In this document: piece after piece, positions 34,589-48,500 of the stretch
Layout: every line of letters starts with the position of its first letter
How positions within the stretch are numbered: position 1 is the first letter of the stretch
DNA from: Bugula neritina
Lineage: Eukaryota > Bryozoa > Gymnolaemata > Cheilostomatida > Bugulidae
Assembly: GCA_964035545.1 (NCBI GenBank)
Contig: CAXIUT010000123.1
Coordinates: forward strand, 1 to 56,994
DNA: 56,994 nt
Direction: 5' to 3'
Notes under the pieces: model-generated
The model's input: the letters and a program-made list of their open reading frames with translations, nothing else
Database searches by the model: none
Told to the model about the DNA's origin: nothing
Made by a program: the position numbers and the translations under genes

Positions 34589-34630
34589 TGCTAGCTATTC
34601 AAATACCTTAATTATTATATCATCATATTT

Positions 34631-34720
34631 AATTCATTCATTCATTCATTATTCATTATTCATTATTCATTCATTCATTCATTCATTCATTCATTCATTC
34701 ATTTATTCATTTATTCATTC
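34631..34720. repeat. (ATTC)n microsatellite between C4 and C5
   Basis: About 90 bp of ATTC repeats with a few ATT and TTTA interruptions, filling most of the C4-C5 gap. Confidence 0.95.
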
Positions 34721-34748
34721 AAAATAAAGGTCAAATACATCTATAAAA

Positions 34749-35756
34749 TCATTTTATCGGATCTAGTCTCTTTATTGTTTTCTATGAATTCTTTTTAAAG
34801 CCAACTGTCTTACTAGTTTAAATCAACTCCTTTTATTTCCGCTTCTCAAGGTATTTTATGCTAAGAGTATTATTTTATTTCTTCAGCTGTTCTACTCTCT
34901 CCTGCAACTCTTATATCTCTTTTTAATGTTTTCTTCTAGCTATCTTTAAAGAGTTCTAAGCTACAAGTTTCTTTTCAGTCAGCTCATTTAGACTCTTTTC
35001 ATTGATTTATAAATTATAAATTTCTAAATGTTTGTTAATTATATCCTTAATTGAAATAGGCTTCCTTGTCTATCTTTTCTAAATTTGGACCTTATTGGTG
35101 CTTTCTTCTCTTCTTTTTTGAATTCTTTTTTCCTTAAACTCTTCAAAAGATAAGGCCTTCTCTCCATGCTTTTAACACTTCTAGATATATTGTTTTTCCA
35201 TGTCTTGAATGGCTTGTTTTCTCTTTTAAAGTCCATCTTATTTTTGATGATGCTTAATCTTTAAAGCTTACAATATTTCTTTTTGTTTTCTTATTTCTTA
35301 AACTATTTTAGATAGTTTTGCTCCATCTTCATTCTTTTCTTTCTTTTCTATCATTTTCTCTTGTTTTCGCCTCACTATATTTAAATTTTTGATATCATCA
35401 TTAAGCTCTTTAAGATAATTCTATTTTTTCTTGATTTAATTTTACAGTTCTAGAAGATTATCAGCTGTAAACTTTGTTTTATTTGCTTTCTTTTGAAGTC
35501 CCTTTAACTCATTTTGGTAATTTCTATACATAGTTTTCGCATTTTATAGCTCCTTTTACATCTGCTTTTCTGCTTTATCTTGGTCCACTATTGCTTTGCC
35601 TGACTCTTGTTCTTTATGTACTTTTTTATCCAATGCCTCTTTGAACTCCTTGATATATGTTACTAATTTAGTCTCCTAGGATTTAAGTTTATCGATGATT
35701 TAATCTTGTTCCTCTATTTTTTTCAACAAACTGGTCTAGTCTTCTTCTACTTGCAT
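34749..35756 (-). CDS. C5, coiled-coil protein
   Basis: 335 residues in one uninterrupted frame, ATG 35756 to TGA 34749-34751, no intron. Nearly the whole length is Lys/Glu/Leu heptad coiled coil starting MQVEEDETSLLKKIEEQ. Near residue 215 there is a conserved-looking break, KALSFEEFKEKRIQKRREE, followed by KPISIKDIINKHLEIYN. The size and the FEEFKEKR-type break recall ciliary coiled-coil proteins, but I cannot name an orthologue. It lies 32 nt from the C6 stop. Confidence 0.8.
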
Positions 35757-35788
35757 AAAATAAAATAAAATTAACCAATAACAATCAT

Positions 35789-38700
35789 TCAATCACTTGT
35801 TATTAAATATTTAGATCTGAATCCTGGTTTAGAAAATCTATCGATTATTTTTCCATCTTTACTTCCTATTTTAACTTCTTTATTTTTTTGTAGTTTTGAG
35901 ATAAATCCTGAAAGAATAAGTTTAGAACTATTCTATTTAAGAGAAGATAATTTTTACTTAACTATGTGAAGTAGTGTTGCTTTTTGGTGCTCTTCTATTA
36001 GTTTCAACTATCCTAAATATATCAAAAAGTCAATATTACTACTAAGCATCACTATCTAACTTGATTTCTAAAGAAAAGATAGTATATATTTAACCAAATC
36101 TTCATGGATCTTGCTTAAATATATATTCTTTTATTCATTACTATGGCTATTCAATTGACTTAGCATCATCTTTGCTCCTCTACAAGTATCAATAGAGTTC
36201 TTCTCAAATATATGCTAACTCTGGTATTTATCTATAATTTATTTGTAGTATTTCATTTTTAATTCTTTTTCTTTGAATTTCTACCAAAAGTCATAAATAA
36301 AACTCAAACTATAGTGTCTTTGAATGAGAACATCCATCCACCGAGCGAGAGTATCTTCACTGAGGATAACTCCTTCTAAAAGAGCTGTTTTAAACAAAAA
36401 TAAAAACAATTAAAATTCTTAAGATGATGGAGTAAATCCAAATGTTTAGATCCAATCTTGAATGTCCTTTCCAAAAACATCTCTGATCTTCTTTGAACCT
36501 TTCACTATCAAAATCATTATGTCTAAAATCATTCGATGACATTGAGTTGTAGATGACTACAAAATCTTTTCTCCAGAGTAAAGAAGATACTGCTGCTTTA
36601 CTACAACAGTCTTTCCTTTCTCGAAAGATCTCCCTTTTTTGAATTATTATATCTCCTCCTAATATTACTCTTTGGATATTTTTATTATTTTTTAAGGGAT
36701 CTTTTTGGGTTAGCTTTTACATATCTTTTTGAACTCTTCCCATATTCTTAGAAGTACTCCATTATTTTCCATTTCTGTTATTGTTAGAGGAGCTCTCAGA
36801 AAACTGATTTGAATTATCTGGCAGATAGTTGATATGATTTGAGGATCAAAATTGAAAAGAAGGTATTAACTAAGATAAGAACATAGTTCGACTTGTGAAG
36901 TTTAAGAGTAAATAAAACTTTACTTTATTTCTTATAGACACTAGTAGAAATGAGAAATTTGTTGACACCCAAAGAGTCGCTACAAAAATGATATTTATCC
37001 TATTTATCTAAAAGATAGGGCATCTACTGTATTGATTAATTTAGCTTTTTAAACTAAATTTTTATATTATTATTTACTCACACTAGCAACTACCTTAAAT
37101 GAGACTTGAAAACTATTAGAGCATAAATTGTTTGTTTACTTTGCTTTTATTTGAATATTCAACTAAGATTAACCTCTTAACTGTAAAAAATCACTGATAT
37201 CTTGTTTCTTTTAGAACAGAATTTTATGAGTTAATTTTTATAATATAAAAGCAGTAATTTTTATACTATAGTGACTTTATTTTCCCTATTGAATTAATAA
37301 AAATTATAATATATTATTATTAAAAATAGTATCCTTTTCATTGACTATTGCTCTAGCTTCAGTAGTTAAACTTTCTATTACTACTCTACTATCATTTTAT
37401 ACCTAAATTTTATAATAAAGAAAAGTTTATTACTTATTTTTCTTCACTTCCAGACTCATTCCCGAATTACCTACCAATTAAAGAGTGAGAAAAGCCCACT
37501 GTTTCTTCTAAAAAGATACACTACCCAAAGCAAAGATATTATCTTGCCTAACTATGAGATTATTGATATATTTGGAAATATTAATGGTGCTATTGGGGAT
37601 AGGTTGTAACTAAATACCAAAATATCCTTTTTATATTTATGAAATACTAATAGTTCCATAACTAATTGGCATCAGCTACATCCAATTTTCAATCAGCCTG
37701 CCAGGATTATTCAGATATTTCCGATTGAAATAGTTATCAATCAGCAGATAAATCTCAATTACATCTCTACTATTATTATATCCAAATTATAATTCAATTA
37801 TCTGCTGATCCAAAGGTAAACCATACTAGTCCAAACCAAATGCTAATTTATATTGACTTCCATGCCGTACCATTACTCCCAACTACTTGGTTAGCACTTA
37901 GTCATGCACTGTGTTCTTCAAGTGTAATAGTCTTTTCTGGCTCACAGCCATCAACCTATGAAGCTGGAGTCGAATAGTCCAGAGCTACTTGCCAAGGTTT
38001 ATCATTTCCTTCTTTCTTATTTACAAATAACATAAACATTTAGGATTTTGATCGATCATAAACTTAGATAAGCCCTTTGAATCACCCAAAAACTCAACCT
38101 TCTTGTCCTAGAACTCAGGATGATGAAGCTTGATATTCACAACGACCAACTACTCTTCACTGTAACAAACAAACTCCTCTGGATGAACCACAGAACCTCC
38201 TACCACCATCTTTTTGCCACCTTCCAACTACAACTCTATACTTTTGGTTCTGTCCACCAACTCAACAGGAATTGTCACTTTTACCATATATCCTTTTGTC
38301 CTCTTCGGAAACACTTCTTTCTGTTGCTAGTTTATATTATAAATAATAGCTTTACTGTTATATTTGACATTAATATTCTTCTATGGTGATCCAATGACTT
38401 TATAGCAGACCTCTTCAACTATTTTGTCCATTTGTCTCTCGAACTTATAATTCATTTTTACTGACATCACAACTATCTCTTCTCCAACCTGAATTGCCCT
38501 TTACAGGATCTGGTCTTCACCATAATTATCAAAATTTATCTAAAAAAAACCTATTCTTTCTTTCAGTTTAAGCCCTTTACTTTATACAATCAAAATAAGT
38601 CCATTCAGAGAATCATCAGTTATTATCTAATTTATTTATCCTTTCAAATAATTGCCTTCCTTTTTTGCAATAGTATTTTCCTATAAATCTTTGATGCCTA

Positions 38701-41700
38701 TATTTTTGGAGTTATTTACTTCAAATTTATCTATTTTGCCTCTAAAATTAACTTATTTCAAAAATATTTTACCATGAGGGACAGAAGTAAACTTGTTAGA
38801 ATAGATAACAGCTGCAGCTTTAATAAGCAAAAGATTATCAAAGTCAATGCTAAGTTGAATTTATTGATTAATTTTATAATGATTTCCTCTCAATTTAATA
38901 TAAGATTTAGCTGTTTTTTTAATATACTTATCTTTTTATCTGATAGTAAGAACAGCGTTTAAAGTAAATTACATATTATTTGCTTTCAATAAAAATGATC
39001 TATACACTTTATAACTAGACTGCACTCCAAAAGACAACCCTAGTTCTTTTATACTTATCTAAACGATACTTCCATTCACATAGGCAGGAAAACACTCAAA
39101 AACATTCAATTTAACTATCCCTCCACTTAAAACATCTATCTACATATGACTCTTTTTCAATTAAGTTGTTTCTATTGGTAGTTATCCCTCATAAGGATCA
39201 CAGCTATAATTGAGTAGCAATTTATATTTTGATTATTGAAGAGTTAGATAGTTTTTAGTATATTTAAGTTGACTTTATTTTTTAGGATAAAAATCCATCA
39301 AAATAGAACCTGATATTTGCATTTACTACCAAGGTATTCTAGCTCTAGAAATAAGCTATTTCTAACTCGAATTAAATAATTCTTTACTTATAGCTTTATA
39401 AGAAGAATAAAGATCTATCACTATCTAGTCCTTATTAAACACATTTAATACTACATTAGCTTTCAATATATTATCTGTAAAATTACATTCAGCCAACGAA
39501 CATTGATACCCATTACGATTGACTAATAAATAATATTTGAAAATGGTTCTTAAGCTAGGAGTAGCAATAAGAGGTTGAATCTGACTCAATTTTAGTTTTA
39601 AACCTCCATTACTCAAAGGTAGAGAATGAACCACTTCTAACAACAAGTATATCTACAACACCTTTTCTTATTTCTAATAGGTCAAAGCCACTTAGTACTC
39701 TCCTCGACCCATCAACTCATTTATATTGATAAATCCATTGTATATCATAAAGTTCTTCTAGTAGTCATGAGATTGAGCACTCACAAAGATCAGTTGTTGA
39801 TCATCTGACTTACTCACCTTCAACCTTCCTGACTAACAAGTATTGAACATTATCTGGTTATTACCTGTCTAATATTCCAAAGATTCATAACTTTATGATG
39901 CTCTGCTGATAGTGAATTTATAAATTGAATAGTTAATGGGGACGTAAGCCTTTCTTAGTTTAAATCCAATGTCAGAGTTGCCTTTAAAATAACTTGTTTG
40001 TTTTTGTTCTTTTATTGAAGGATCTTTCAACTATTTAGGGACCTACTACGACTAGAATATATAAATTATCTGCAACTTATGGTTTTCAGACAAATTTATT
40101 TCATATAAATAGTGATTTTGACTGTCTGGTGTGCCGAAAATATCTTGAAAAGAACCAAACCAACTATAAACAAACTCATTCTCACTCTTCTTATCAGCTT
40201 TTCCTTTGCTTTAGTTCACAATATTGTCAATGGTCACTTTAACCTCAACTGTCCCTTCTGAAACACTAAATAGATAATGCTTTTCAAGGAGATAATTCCC
40301 TATTTGTCCACTTCCGATGAGACAGACCCCATCAACTCTCAACTTTATTGCAACATCACCAAAAGATCCCTCTATTTTAATGTTCACTACTTTTATTTTA
40401 CCTTTTTTAACAGTGCCTTTGAGTTGAGTTTTAGCTTTAAAGAGACAGAGAGACTAATGTACCATTTGATTGAATTTTTTACAAATATTTACGATAGAAT
40501 GTCTTTTAGCAAAGGCAAGAAATCTATGATTGAAATCTATTTGATTTTAAGCAAGATCTTTAGGATTTTATATTAAGATTTGAAATATAAAGGTGTTGTC
40601 TAGATTAGATTAAGCACTTTATTCAAAGACATGTTATTTTGATAATAAATAAAGAGTTCCCCTGGCTCCATCAAGAAGACTCAATCTAGTATTAATTATA
40701 TATTAAGTTTTATTTTATTTTAAATCAAACTTTTTAAAAGTTTTAACGTAATTATATCTATCTATATGCACTAATTGAACAGTTGTATTTTTTAACACTT
40801 CGAACAAATAACAATTCGATAGTTTTATCTGATTAATATTTACTACTCCTCTTTAGTCGAATTCATGCTTGGGAGAATTAAGTTTAGGTAAAACTTTCAT
40901 CAATTAGTTATTCTTTTATAACATCAATTGAAAAGTCAATACGATCTAAATGCTACGATAGTTATCATAGTAGCTAACAGAATGAACAACTTTCTAAGTC
41001 TACTCACACCAATTCAAACTATTCACTGCTATTTTAAAAGAACAATAAGCTTCCATCCCTTCAACCTCATCCGAATCCTCATAATATTATAAAAACAAAA
41101 AAGACCTATCTTCTACATAAACTCTTCCCTCATTTTTCTATAACAAACAACCATTCAATGGTCCAGTTGCCTTTACTTTGTAGCTAGGTGCTTTTCCTTT
41201 ACCACTTTTGGTAACTTCTTTCAGACCTATCCAAAGAATATTGTGTTTGGGAGGAAGTAGACCATTAAGGACAATGCTAGCAGATATATAGACGATTGTA
41301 TCTTGGTTAGACTAGTAGAATCTTAGAGCAAAAAAGCTATTTTAGGTTATATTTCTGACTAAAACTTCTGTTTCTAATTAATACTTATTCAAAGAATCAC
41401 TACTTCTTAGGATAAACTTGATTCTATCCTTACTCGACAAATAACCAAAAGCATTTTATGATAACTACTTCATCAACCCAAAAGATTGCGATCCATAATG
41501 ACAGATCAACCGTTGACTAACTGATAAACTTCTAATTAGCTTTATTTTTATTGAAGATCTTTCATTCAGAGGAAGATAAAGATCTTTAGGATTAGCATCA
41601 AACGTTTAAAGATAGAGATATGATTCAATTATTTCTTATAAAGAATTAACCATCCTAAGTTTGATAGATGAGTTAGTTTGAGTCAATAACTCTCCGAATT

Positions 41701-41996
41701 AGACTCTACCGTAAGTGAGCAACTAGTCGACTCCATTAGGATTGTTATTGTAGACCTAGATCAGCTGACCAGTACGTAAAAATGGACAAAAGAAGTCAGG
41801 TATTTAGCAGATATAGAAATAGAGTGGTTCCATTGAGGATTCTATGAAAATTTAACAATAGGGGAAGTATACTTATGATCTTAACATTCAGCTATCCTCA
41901 ATAATATAGAACATACAAGTAAGGACTAGGCAAAGAAGTCACTCCCAGAAGAGGTATCTTAGTACTTCGTTCGATCACCACTTCAGCCTTTCGCAT
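35789..41996 (-). CDS. C6, 2055-residue protein with N-terminal C2 domain
   Basis: One frame of 2056 codons (two 20-nt introns removed, length exactly divisible by three) from ATG 41996 to TGA 35789-35791, with no TGA across more than 6 kb. The N-terminus is C2-like: MRKAEVVIERSTK, SPYLIAECEDHKYTSPIV and NPQWNHSI. The next ~1500 residues are beta-rich, with repeated hydrophobic-polar alternation and no recognisable motif, suggesting further C2-like or beta-sandwich modules. The last ~400 residues are alpha-helical (FDPQIISTICQIIQI, LARWMDVLIQRHYS, ILSFLEKSSE). No signal peptide or membrane segment is evident. A large multi-C2 scaffold or lipid-binding protein is a reasonable guess only. Its start is 171 nt from the divergent A1 start in unit C, and the unit A breakpoint lies between them. 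Confidence 0.8.
41756..41775 (-). other. Intron 2 of C6 (20 nt)
   Basis: gtactggtcagctgatctag; removes a TGA and joins FVHFY to VYNNNPNGVDELLTYG. Confidence 0.85.
41897..41916 (-). other. Intron 1 of C6 (20 nt)
   Basis: gtatgttctatattattgag; removes a TGA and completes the C2 strand SLPSPYLIAECED. Confidence 0.85.
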
Positions 41997-42167
41997 AAAA
42001 TTCAAATTAAATTCTGTGAATTATTCATACTCAATCAAAGCAAAAATCAATTAATAAACTCTAATAGTAACTATTCATATCCACAAACAGATTACGATAA
42101 AAAGATGATATCTTATGACATAGCTATGTTTCAATATCTATTTAATTATTATTTTTAATAATAAAGT
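41997..42167. promoter_or_regulatory. Divergent C6/A1 spacer containing the unit A telomere-addition site
   Basis: 171 nt between divergent start codons. Homology to unit A begins at 42098, so in the shorter chromosome form a telomere is added here (acga^taaaaagatgat). About 70 nt remain on the A1 side. No motif resembling the known Tetrahymena breakage sequence was seen. Confidence 0.8.
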
Positions 42168-43946
42168 ATGTCTGAACAGTTGAAAAACAACTAACTACTC
42201 TACAAAGACCTCTTCCAGACCCACCGCTTTATAGAAGATAACCACTTCGGTTCTAAGATTCCTTCCCCTTAGTGTTCATCAGTCAAAGATCACTATAATA
42301 ACAGTGATCACATCTTAGCAGGTAGCTAGCTGGTAGAGCTTTAAAAGTTTGCCAAAGAAACGAATCGACTAAGTGACTCTAACTTGGTGTAAGAAGAGGA
42401 AAAAGTAGAAAGACCCCTTAATTCAATGAAATTTAGTTTTAATCCTGGTTATGGGTCATCTTTCAAGATAATCGACAACAAAGTGTCTGAGAATAATATA
42501 AATGGTTCATCTCTCAAGTAGATATACTTCAAAGAATTTGAGAAGCAGTCTTCAGTGATCAAGACAGTTCAAGAGGCAAGAAGACAACTTTTCGATTCAA
42601 TAACTTAGAAAAGAAACGCAGTAATGAATAAATAGAATATGGTAGGTTCAATAAAAAGAAATAACCAATAAGATAGATAAAGATTAGCTAAAGTACATAG
42701 TAAGAGTACTCTTCACTCTTAAGGAGTGATTGAAGGTAGATATAAAAAGGATAAGTAGAAAGATGAAGAAGCCTTATCTATTCAATGTCTTCAAGATTCT
42801 TTAGCCAAAAAGAAACAGAAATATGACACTATATCCAAAACATCATATCTCCAGGAAAGTAAAACTGACAAAAAATAAATGATAAATTCACCAACTAAAA
42901 CAGCACCAAGTAAAGAACATAAAAAGAATAATAATAGAGGGTAGTAAAAATATATAAAATACCTATAATTTTTATTTGAAGAACTAGATATAAATAAAAT
43001 AGGAAAACTATCAAGTAACAACTGCTAGTATACTAACATCAAATAGTAGTTTAAAATAGGTTTTGGATATATCATTGTTAGAATCAAATTTAAAAACCTT
43101 GTCCTCAACCTTAAATAATTTATATAACTAGGACTCCAAACCATTAAAGACCTTGATTCTGAATAGTTTAATCAACTCTTTAATAACATAGAATAAGTAA
43201 AAAATTAAATCAAAACCATTTCTCAAAAAATAAATCAAACAGTCAAAAAAGCTAATAAAACTCCAGAAAAATAAACAAATTATCACACAAAAACATAGTA
43301 CAACTCAAAGTCTCCATAAAAATATCAAAACTATCTCAAATAGATATCAATATAAAAGTATAGAAAAAGTTAAGAAAAATAAGAAAATAAAAGATATTAT
43401 TTAGACAGACAAAGTTATAGTCCTACCTTCAAATAAAGTCATTATTCTATAAATAGAAGGTCTAGCTAATAACAGAACAAAAAATAGTCTAACTAATAAC
43501 AGAACAGAAGATAGTCTAACAAATAACAGAACAGAAGATAGTCAAATTAATAACAGAACAGAAGATAGTCAAAGTCATACCTCTAGTACAAAAATAAAAG
43601 AAACAACAAAAGTAGAAAAATAAGTCTTAGCAAGGAAGAAGCCGAAGGTCTTTTGATGAAATACTACAAAAATAACGATAAAAACAAAGAATAATACGAC
43701 TATATATACACTATGTTAACATCCAAAGAAACTCAACCTCTAAAAGATATTTCTCCAGTCATGAAAAAGAAAATAAGAAATATTTCTTAATAAATGATTA
43801 GAGAACATAAAAGAAATTTAAAAGAACTTATAAAACTCAATTAAAAAATGGAAATTTATATGTCCAACAGCAGAAAAAGACTTGAAGAATTATCAAATGA
43901 AAAGTACGAAAAAGGATATCATAGAAATTATATAAACAAACAATGA
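42168..43946 (+). CDS. A1, copy in unit C
   Basis: Same 592-codon frame as 171-1949; no differences noticed. Here it has the divergent C6 gene upstream rather than a telomere, so its full upstream spacer is only present in this form. Confidence 0.8.
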
Positions 43947-44092
43947 TCTATTCTTAAATTATCATATTTATAAAGACCACCATAAATACATCCAACTAGA
44001 GAGCTTATTTCAAGTTGAAACTCGAATTATTTAAATATCTATCTTAATTTATCTAATTATCTCATAAACGATATTATTAAACATTCCTTGAA

Positions 44093-45345
44093 ATGAGCCG
44101 TACATCTAGAAGCAAAAGTCAGCCTCGTGGTCCCTAGTACTCCCTCCTAACTCAGCGTATAAGTCCACATTTCCACCTGGAATAAAGACTCCCACGGCCT
44201 CTACGACTACTAAGCCCAAGAAGACAACTATACAAAAGAAATTCAATACATCAAAAGTTCCTGTAAAATTTACAGAGACAACTGTAAAGCAGAAGCAGTA
44301 TCTTTTACCATAGTCAGGTCATCGAAGCTAATGGTAAACACATCGACAATAGCCATAATAACTCACTCATCGCAGAAGTCCTCATTGACAAAAACAAAAC
44401 CAACCCTTAGTTCAAATTGAAATGCCATCTCAAAAAAGAAATAGAAACGCAAACTCTCTAACCTGCTTCTCCCTATCGAACTCCTTATCTTGTTGTTAAA
44501 TAATTTACAAAAAATGGTTCCATTAATGGCTATCCTCTAAGTAAAACCTTATCTAACTAGAGCCTGGCAACATCATCAAATTTGGAAGGATCGAGTACAT
44601 GGTGATTGAATCGAAAAATGATACTGAAACCTGTACCATCAGAAACACCAATCATTTCGACTAGACCAATGGAGTTTTCTAAATTCAAAAGCACCTTTCA
44701 GAACATGACAAAGCAGTTCAAGAAGGATAAAGTAGTTGCAAAGTTTGTCTCTGCTCTTAATAGACAGACAATGACCCTTTGATATCTCCTTGCAAGTGCA
44801 AAGGCAGCTGTCGACTTATCCATGTTGGTTGTTTGAGGACCTGGATCAATAGTAAAGTAAAAAAGGAGGTCAAGGGCATCGTTCAAAGCTACAATTTTAC
44901 CAAATTTGAATGCTAAATATGCAAATCACCCTTTCCTCAGATCGTAAGATTCGGCAACAACCAAGACATATAGATGATGACGATTTCTAAACCAAAGAAG
45001 CCATATATTTTATTTTAAAGTCTAGGTAACAAACAGGAACACAATAGAGAAGAACGTTGGCTTCACCTAGTCTCCAGCTAGTAAAACTCTTCAATCAAAA
45101 TAGGCAGAGGTCATGACTGCTAAATCAGAATTACTGATATTTCTGTATCCCGAAAACACGCAGAGATAGTATTGAAGGAAGGGGATTTTTATTTAGCTGA
45201 TACAAAGGCCAAATTTGGAACTCTTATTCGACTACAAGAAGACTTCAACCTAACTTCGAATAGACCCATCAGAATTCAACTAGCAAGGACAGTCTTTGAG
45301 TTCAAACTCAAATCAGATCTCATCTAAGAAGTAGATACTGAATGA
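44093..45345 (+). CDS. A2 (FHA/RING-CH/FHA), copy in unit C
   Basis: Same as 2096-3348, including the three tiny introns and all RING-CH cysteines. It faces A3, whose stop is 171 nt away, with ordinary sequence rather than a telomere beyond. Confidence 0.87.
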
Positions 45346-45516
45346 TCTTCATAGCTCTCAAACTATGATCAATAATTATATTATTCTATTTTTCATTAGT
45401 CACTGAGTCAAAATGACCTTGATTTCTAAGGTGCTTCTATCTATATTAGACTATTTGATCGAATCTCAATACTTAAATATTTATAAATTAATGATTTAAT
45501 AACAGAAACAGTAATA

Positions 45517-48500
45517 TCAATGTCTGTATTGAGAGATTTGTAGTTGTTTTGAATGTTTTAGATCAGATTCGTAGTCTCTGATTCTACTTCTAAGAGCCTC
45601 TATTTCCACAAAGAGGATAAAGATCAAACTTAACTGCTCCTCAGATTTTCTCTCACCCTGGTTCTCTCCACTCATAGCTAATTTATAAGATACAACTTCT
45701 TCATTTAGATTTATGTTTTCAGAAGAAAGACGACTTATCTCCTGGTTAAGAACTTTTATCTGAATAATCTAAAATCTACCCTTGTGTCAAGCATTTTAGC
45801 TTTTTCAAGTTATATTTAGAAGAAGTGATTTTTGTTTTGAAGGTGAGAGTTTTGATTACTCAAATTAGACAAAATTTGTCTTAGTTGCAAGTACTCTTTC
45901 TATAATTAAAGGTTTCTAGATATCAGTAGAGGTACTTGTTCTCATAGGTTGCCAAGCTGATTCGACTCTGTTGTTGATTGTTCCTCATAAAGTTGTACTC
46001 GATCTCGAATGATCTTAAAACCCCTGTCACTCTTTACAACTAATCCTCTAAGACAAACACCTTTTCAAGCAAATCTTCTTGATCAGTTCCTTTAGTTTAT
46101 AAACTTTCGAGTTTATCCATTGATCTACTGGTGCAATCGACCCATTTCCTAACTTACACTTTCAAACGAACTATTTGTTCATTCGCTATTATTAATTTGC
46201 CTTCACTTTCTTGGAGTTTTTTTTGAAGTCCTCTAAAAGACTGTTAAAGACGAATATTATTATTTTTCAACTAAGAAATTTATCTAAAAGCATTTTAGTT
46301 ATGACTTCTTTCTTCTGATAGTTTTTTGATAGATATTTAGAGATCCCTAGTTTGATTTTGATTGTTTTTTGACTCTTGAATAATACTTTTTGTTTTTGCA
46401 AGTTAGAGTTCTGTATTTTAGTATTTATTTTTCAAAGAAAGATAGCTTTCCTAATTTTTTGTTATTTGAGTATTTCTTATTTAAATAACCTTTTTAAGAT
46501 TATCTACTTATTTGCTTAGAACCAACAATCTGTTTTGACTATGCTTCTAAAAATTACTTTCTTGTGACTAGTACTTTGCTATTATTTTCTTATATTCTGA
46601 TATTTATCTATTTTTAGCCACTAGTTCTTCATTTATCTTTCCACTCTCATTCGATCTTACACTGATAGATTCATTTGTTTTCTACAATATACTTATAATT
46701 TTGATCTGTTCCTGGTAGACTAGATCTATCTTTTGAGCTAACATACCTACTTCTCCTCTCTGGTTGTTTAGCTCAATCTATTTCTTTCCAACCATCTCAT
46801 TCAACCTTTATATTTCCTTTAAAAACACCTAAAAGTTTTCTTTGGATTACTCAGCTCGATTTATCCATTCATTCGTCTTTTAATTGATTTATTTTAAACT
46901 TTGAATATCTCTTTTTTTATTTTAAACAGTATCTGTCAATTGTTTATTTTATGCGTTAAGTTAAACAAGAATATTGTCCTTTATTTTAGAAGCAAGGGCA
47001 ACTCTTTATAATTAATTAGTTAAGTTTAAAGTTCTACTATCTGCTTCTTTTAGTTCAAAATTCAATTATAGAACTTTATTTGACTAGTCAGTAGTCTTCT
47101 GTTTATAGTTTTATATTTCAGAATCTTTTGTAGATAATTCTTTGGATTTAGTATTTAATTATATTTTTAGTGATTGAATTTATTTTTAATACGTCTATGT
47201 TTTAATAATATAGTTTTTAACCTAACTATTCTTATTATTAAACATTATTTATTTCTACCTCCGACTCTGATCTAATAGCTTCTATAAGTTTTGTATTTTA
47301 AGACCCATTGAAGTATTTTCCTCTTTCTTTTCCCTCAATCTCTACTCCCAATCTCGACGAGTTGTATCTATTATAGTACTCTGACTAATCGTAGAATGTT
47401 TCAATTGCTTTATCTCATTCTATTTGTTTCCCATCTACAATAAAACCCCTTTCAGCTCATTTCTCACACCTCCCAGCTCCAGCTAGTGTCTCTTTAATTC
47501 CTTCGTCTTCTAACTTATCTCTTTGTTCTTTTGCTCTTTTTCCCTTAACAATTGCTATCTTTCTTTTAATAGCCCATCTCTTTATCTATCACTATTCTCA
47601 AAATCTATTATCATGCTCTATTTTTGCTTATATATCACATCATACTACTTCTTTATCACATCGAATCTCATGATTAACTACCCATGCTCTCTGGCTAACT
47701 GCTACCTCTCTACCTAGACTTTATTCTTATTATTAGTCATTTCCTGTAAAGCAGTTCGAGTTCTCCCCAATTAATGCATATACTCATTACTTTTATCACT
47801 AAATTCTTTCTCGTTCATCTGAAATCGACTCTATCTTTCTTGCATATCTTTAATCAAAGTCTATTTATATACCAATTTTTAGTGATACTAATGTAGTTGC
47901 AGGTTTAGAGCTGAATTATTATTTTTTATATCTATATTCTCCTTTCTCAATCTCTAAATAGCTGATTTACTCTCTCCATAATTTAAATCACTTTGTTTCA
48001 TCTTGAATCCTGATCCTAAAAGATAGTCTTCAGCTTCTAATTCTACTTACGCAACTGATCGAGCAAATGTCTCAATCTTTCGACTTATTGTGATACCATG
48101 GCCAACTTCTACTCATATTCAAGCTTGATTTCTTCAGCTGTATCTTTCTATTTCTAAACTATCATTAAACTATCCTTCATTTTTATCATTTCTATTTCGT
48201 AGCTACTCTTGGCAATCGATAAATTAGATAACAAATTCTGGGATTTTTAAAGGTTATTCTATCTCGACTGTAGTCTATCTATTATATAGTTTACCTTAAT
48301 TAGTTTTATTCGATCTTTTTCTTTAAACGATGAACCTCTTTAAGGAGAATATCATTCTTACCTACAGTATCCTTTAATCCTATGATAGCTTATTCATATT
48401 TTATTCGTAAATCTCTCATCTATTTATCATAGTCTGTTTTCAAATCTCTAATCTATTTTTCTTTTTAGTCCACCATTCTCTTATATTCATTCAATTGGAT

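Noticed and set aside
35789-37023. A separate gene starting at ATG 37023
   Set aside because: The upstream 5-kb frame runs into it in phase with no TGA, and the combined length is exactly divisible by three, so one gene (C6) is preferred.
42080-42120. A conserved chromosome-breakage sequence like the Tetrahymena 15-mer
   Set aside because: No shared motif was found among the junctions at 101, 3523, 14923, 28267 and 28653 beyond AT-richness; a GATAA near two of them is too short to mean anything.
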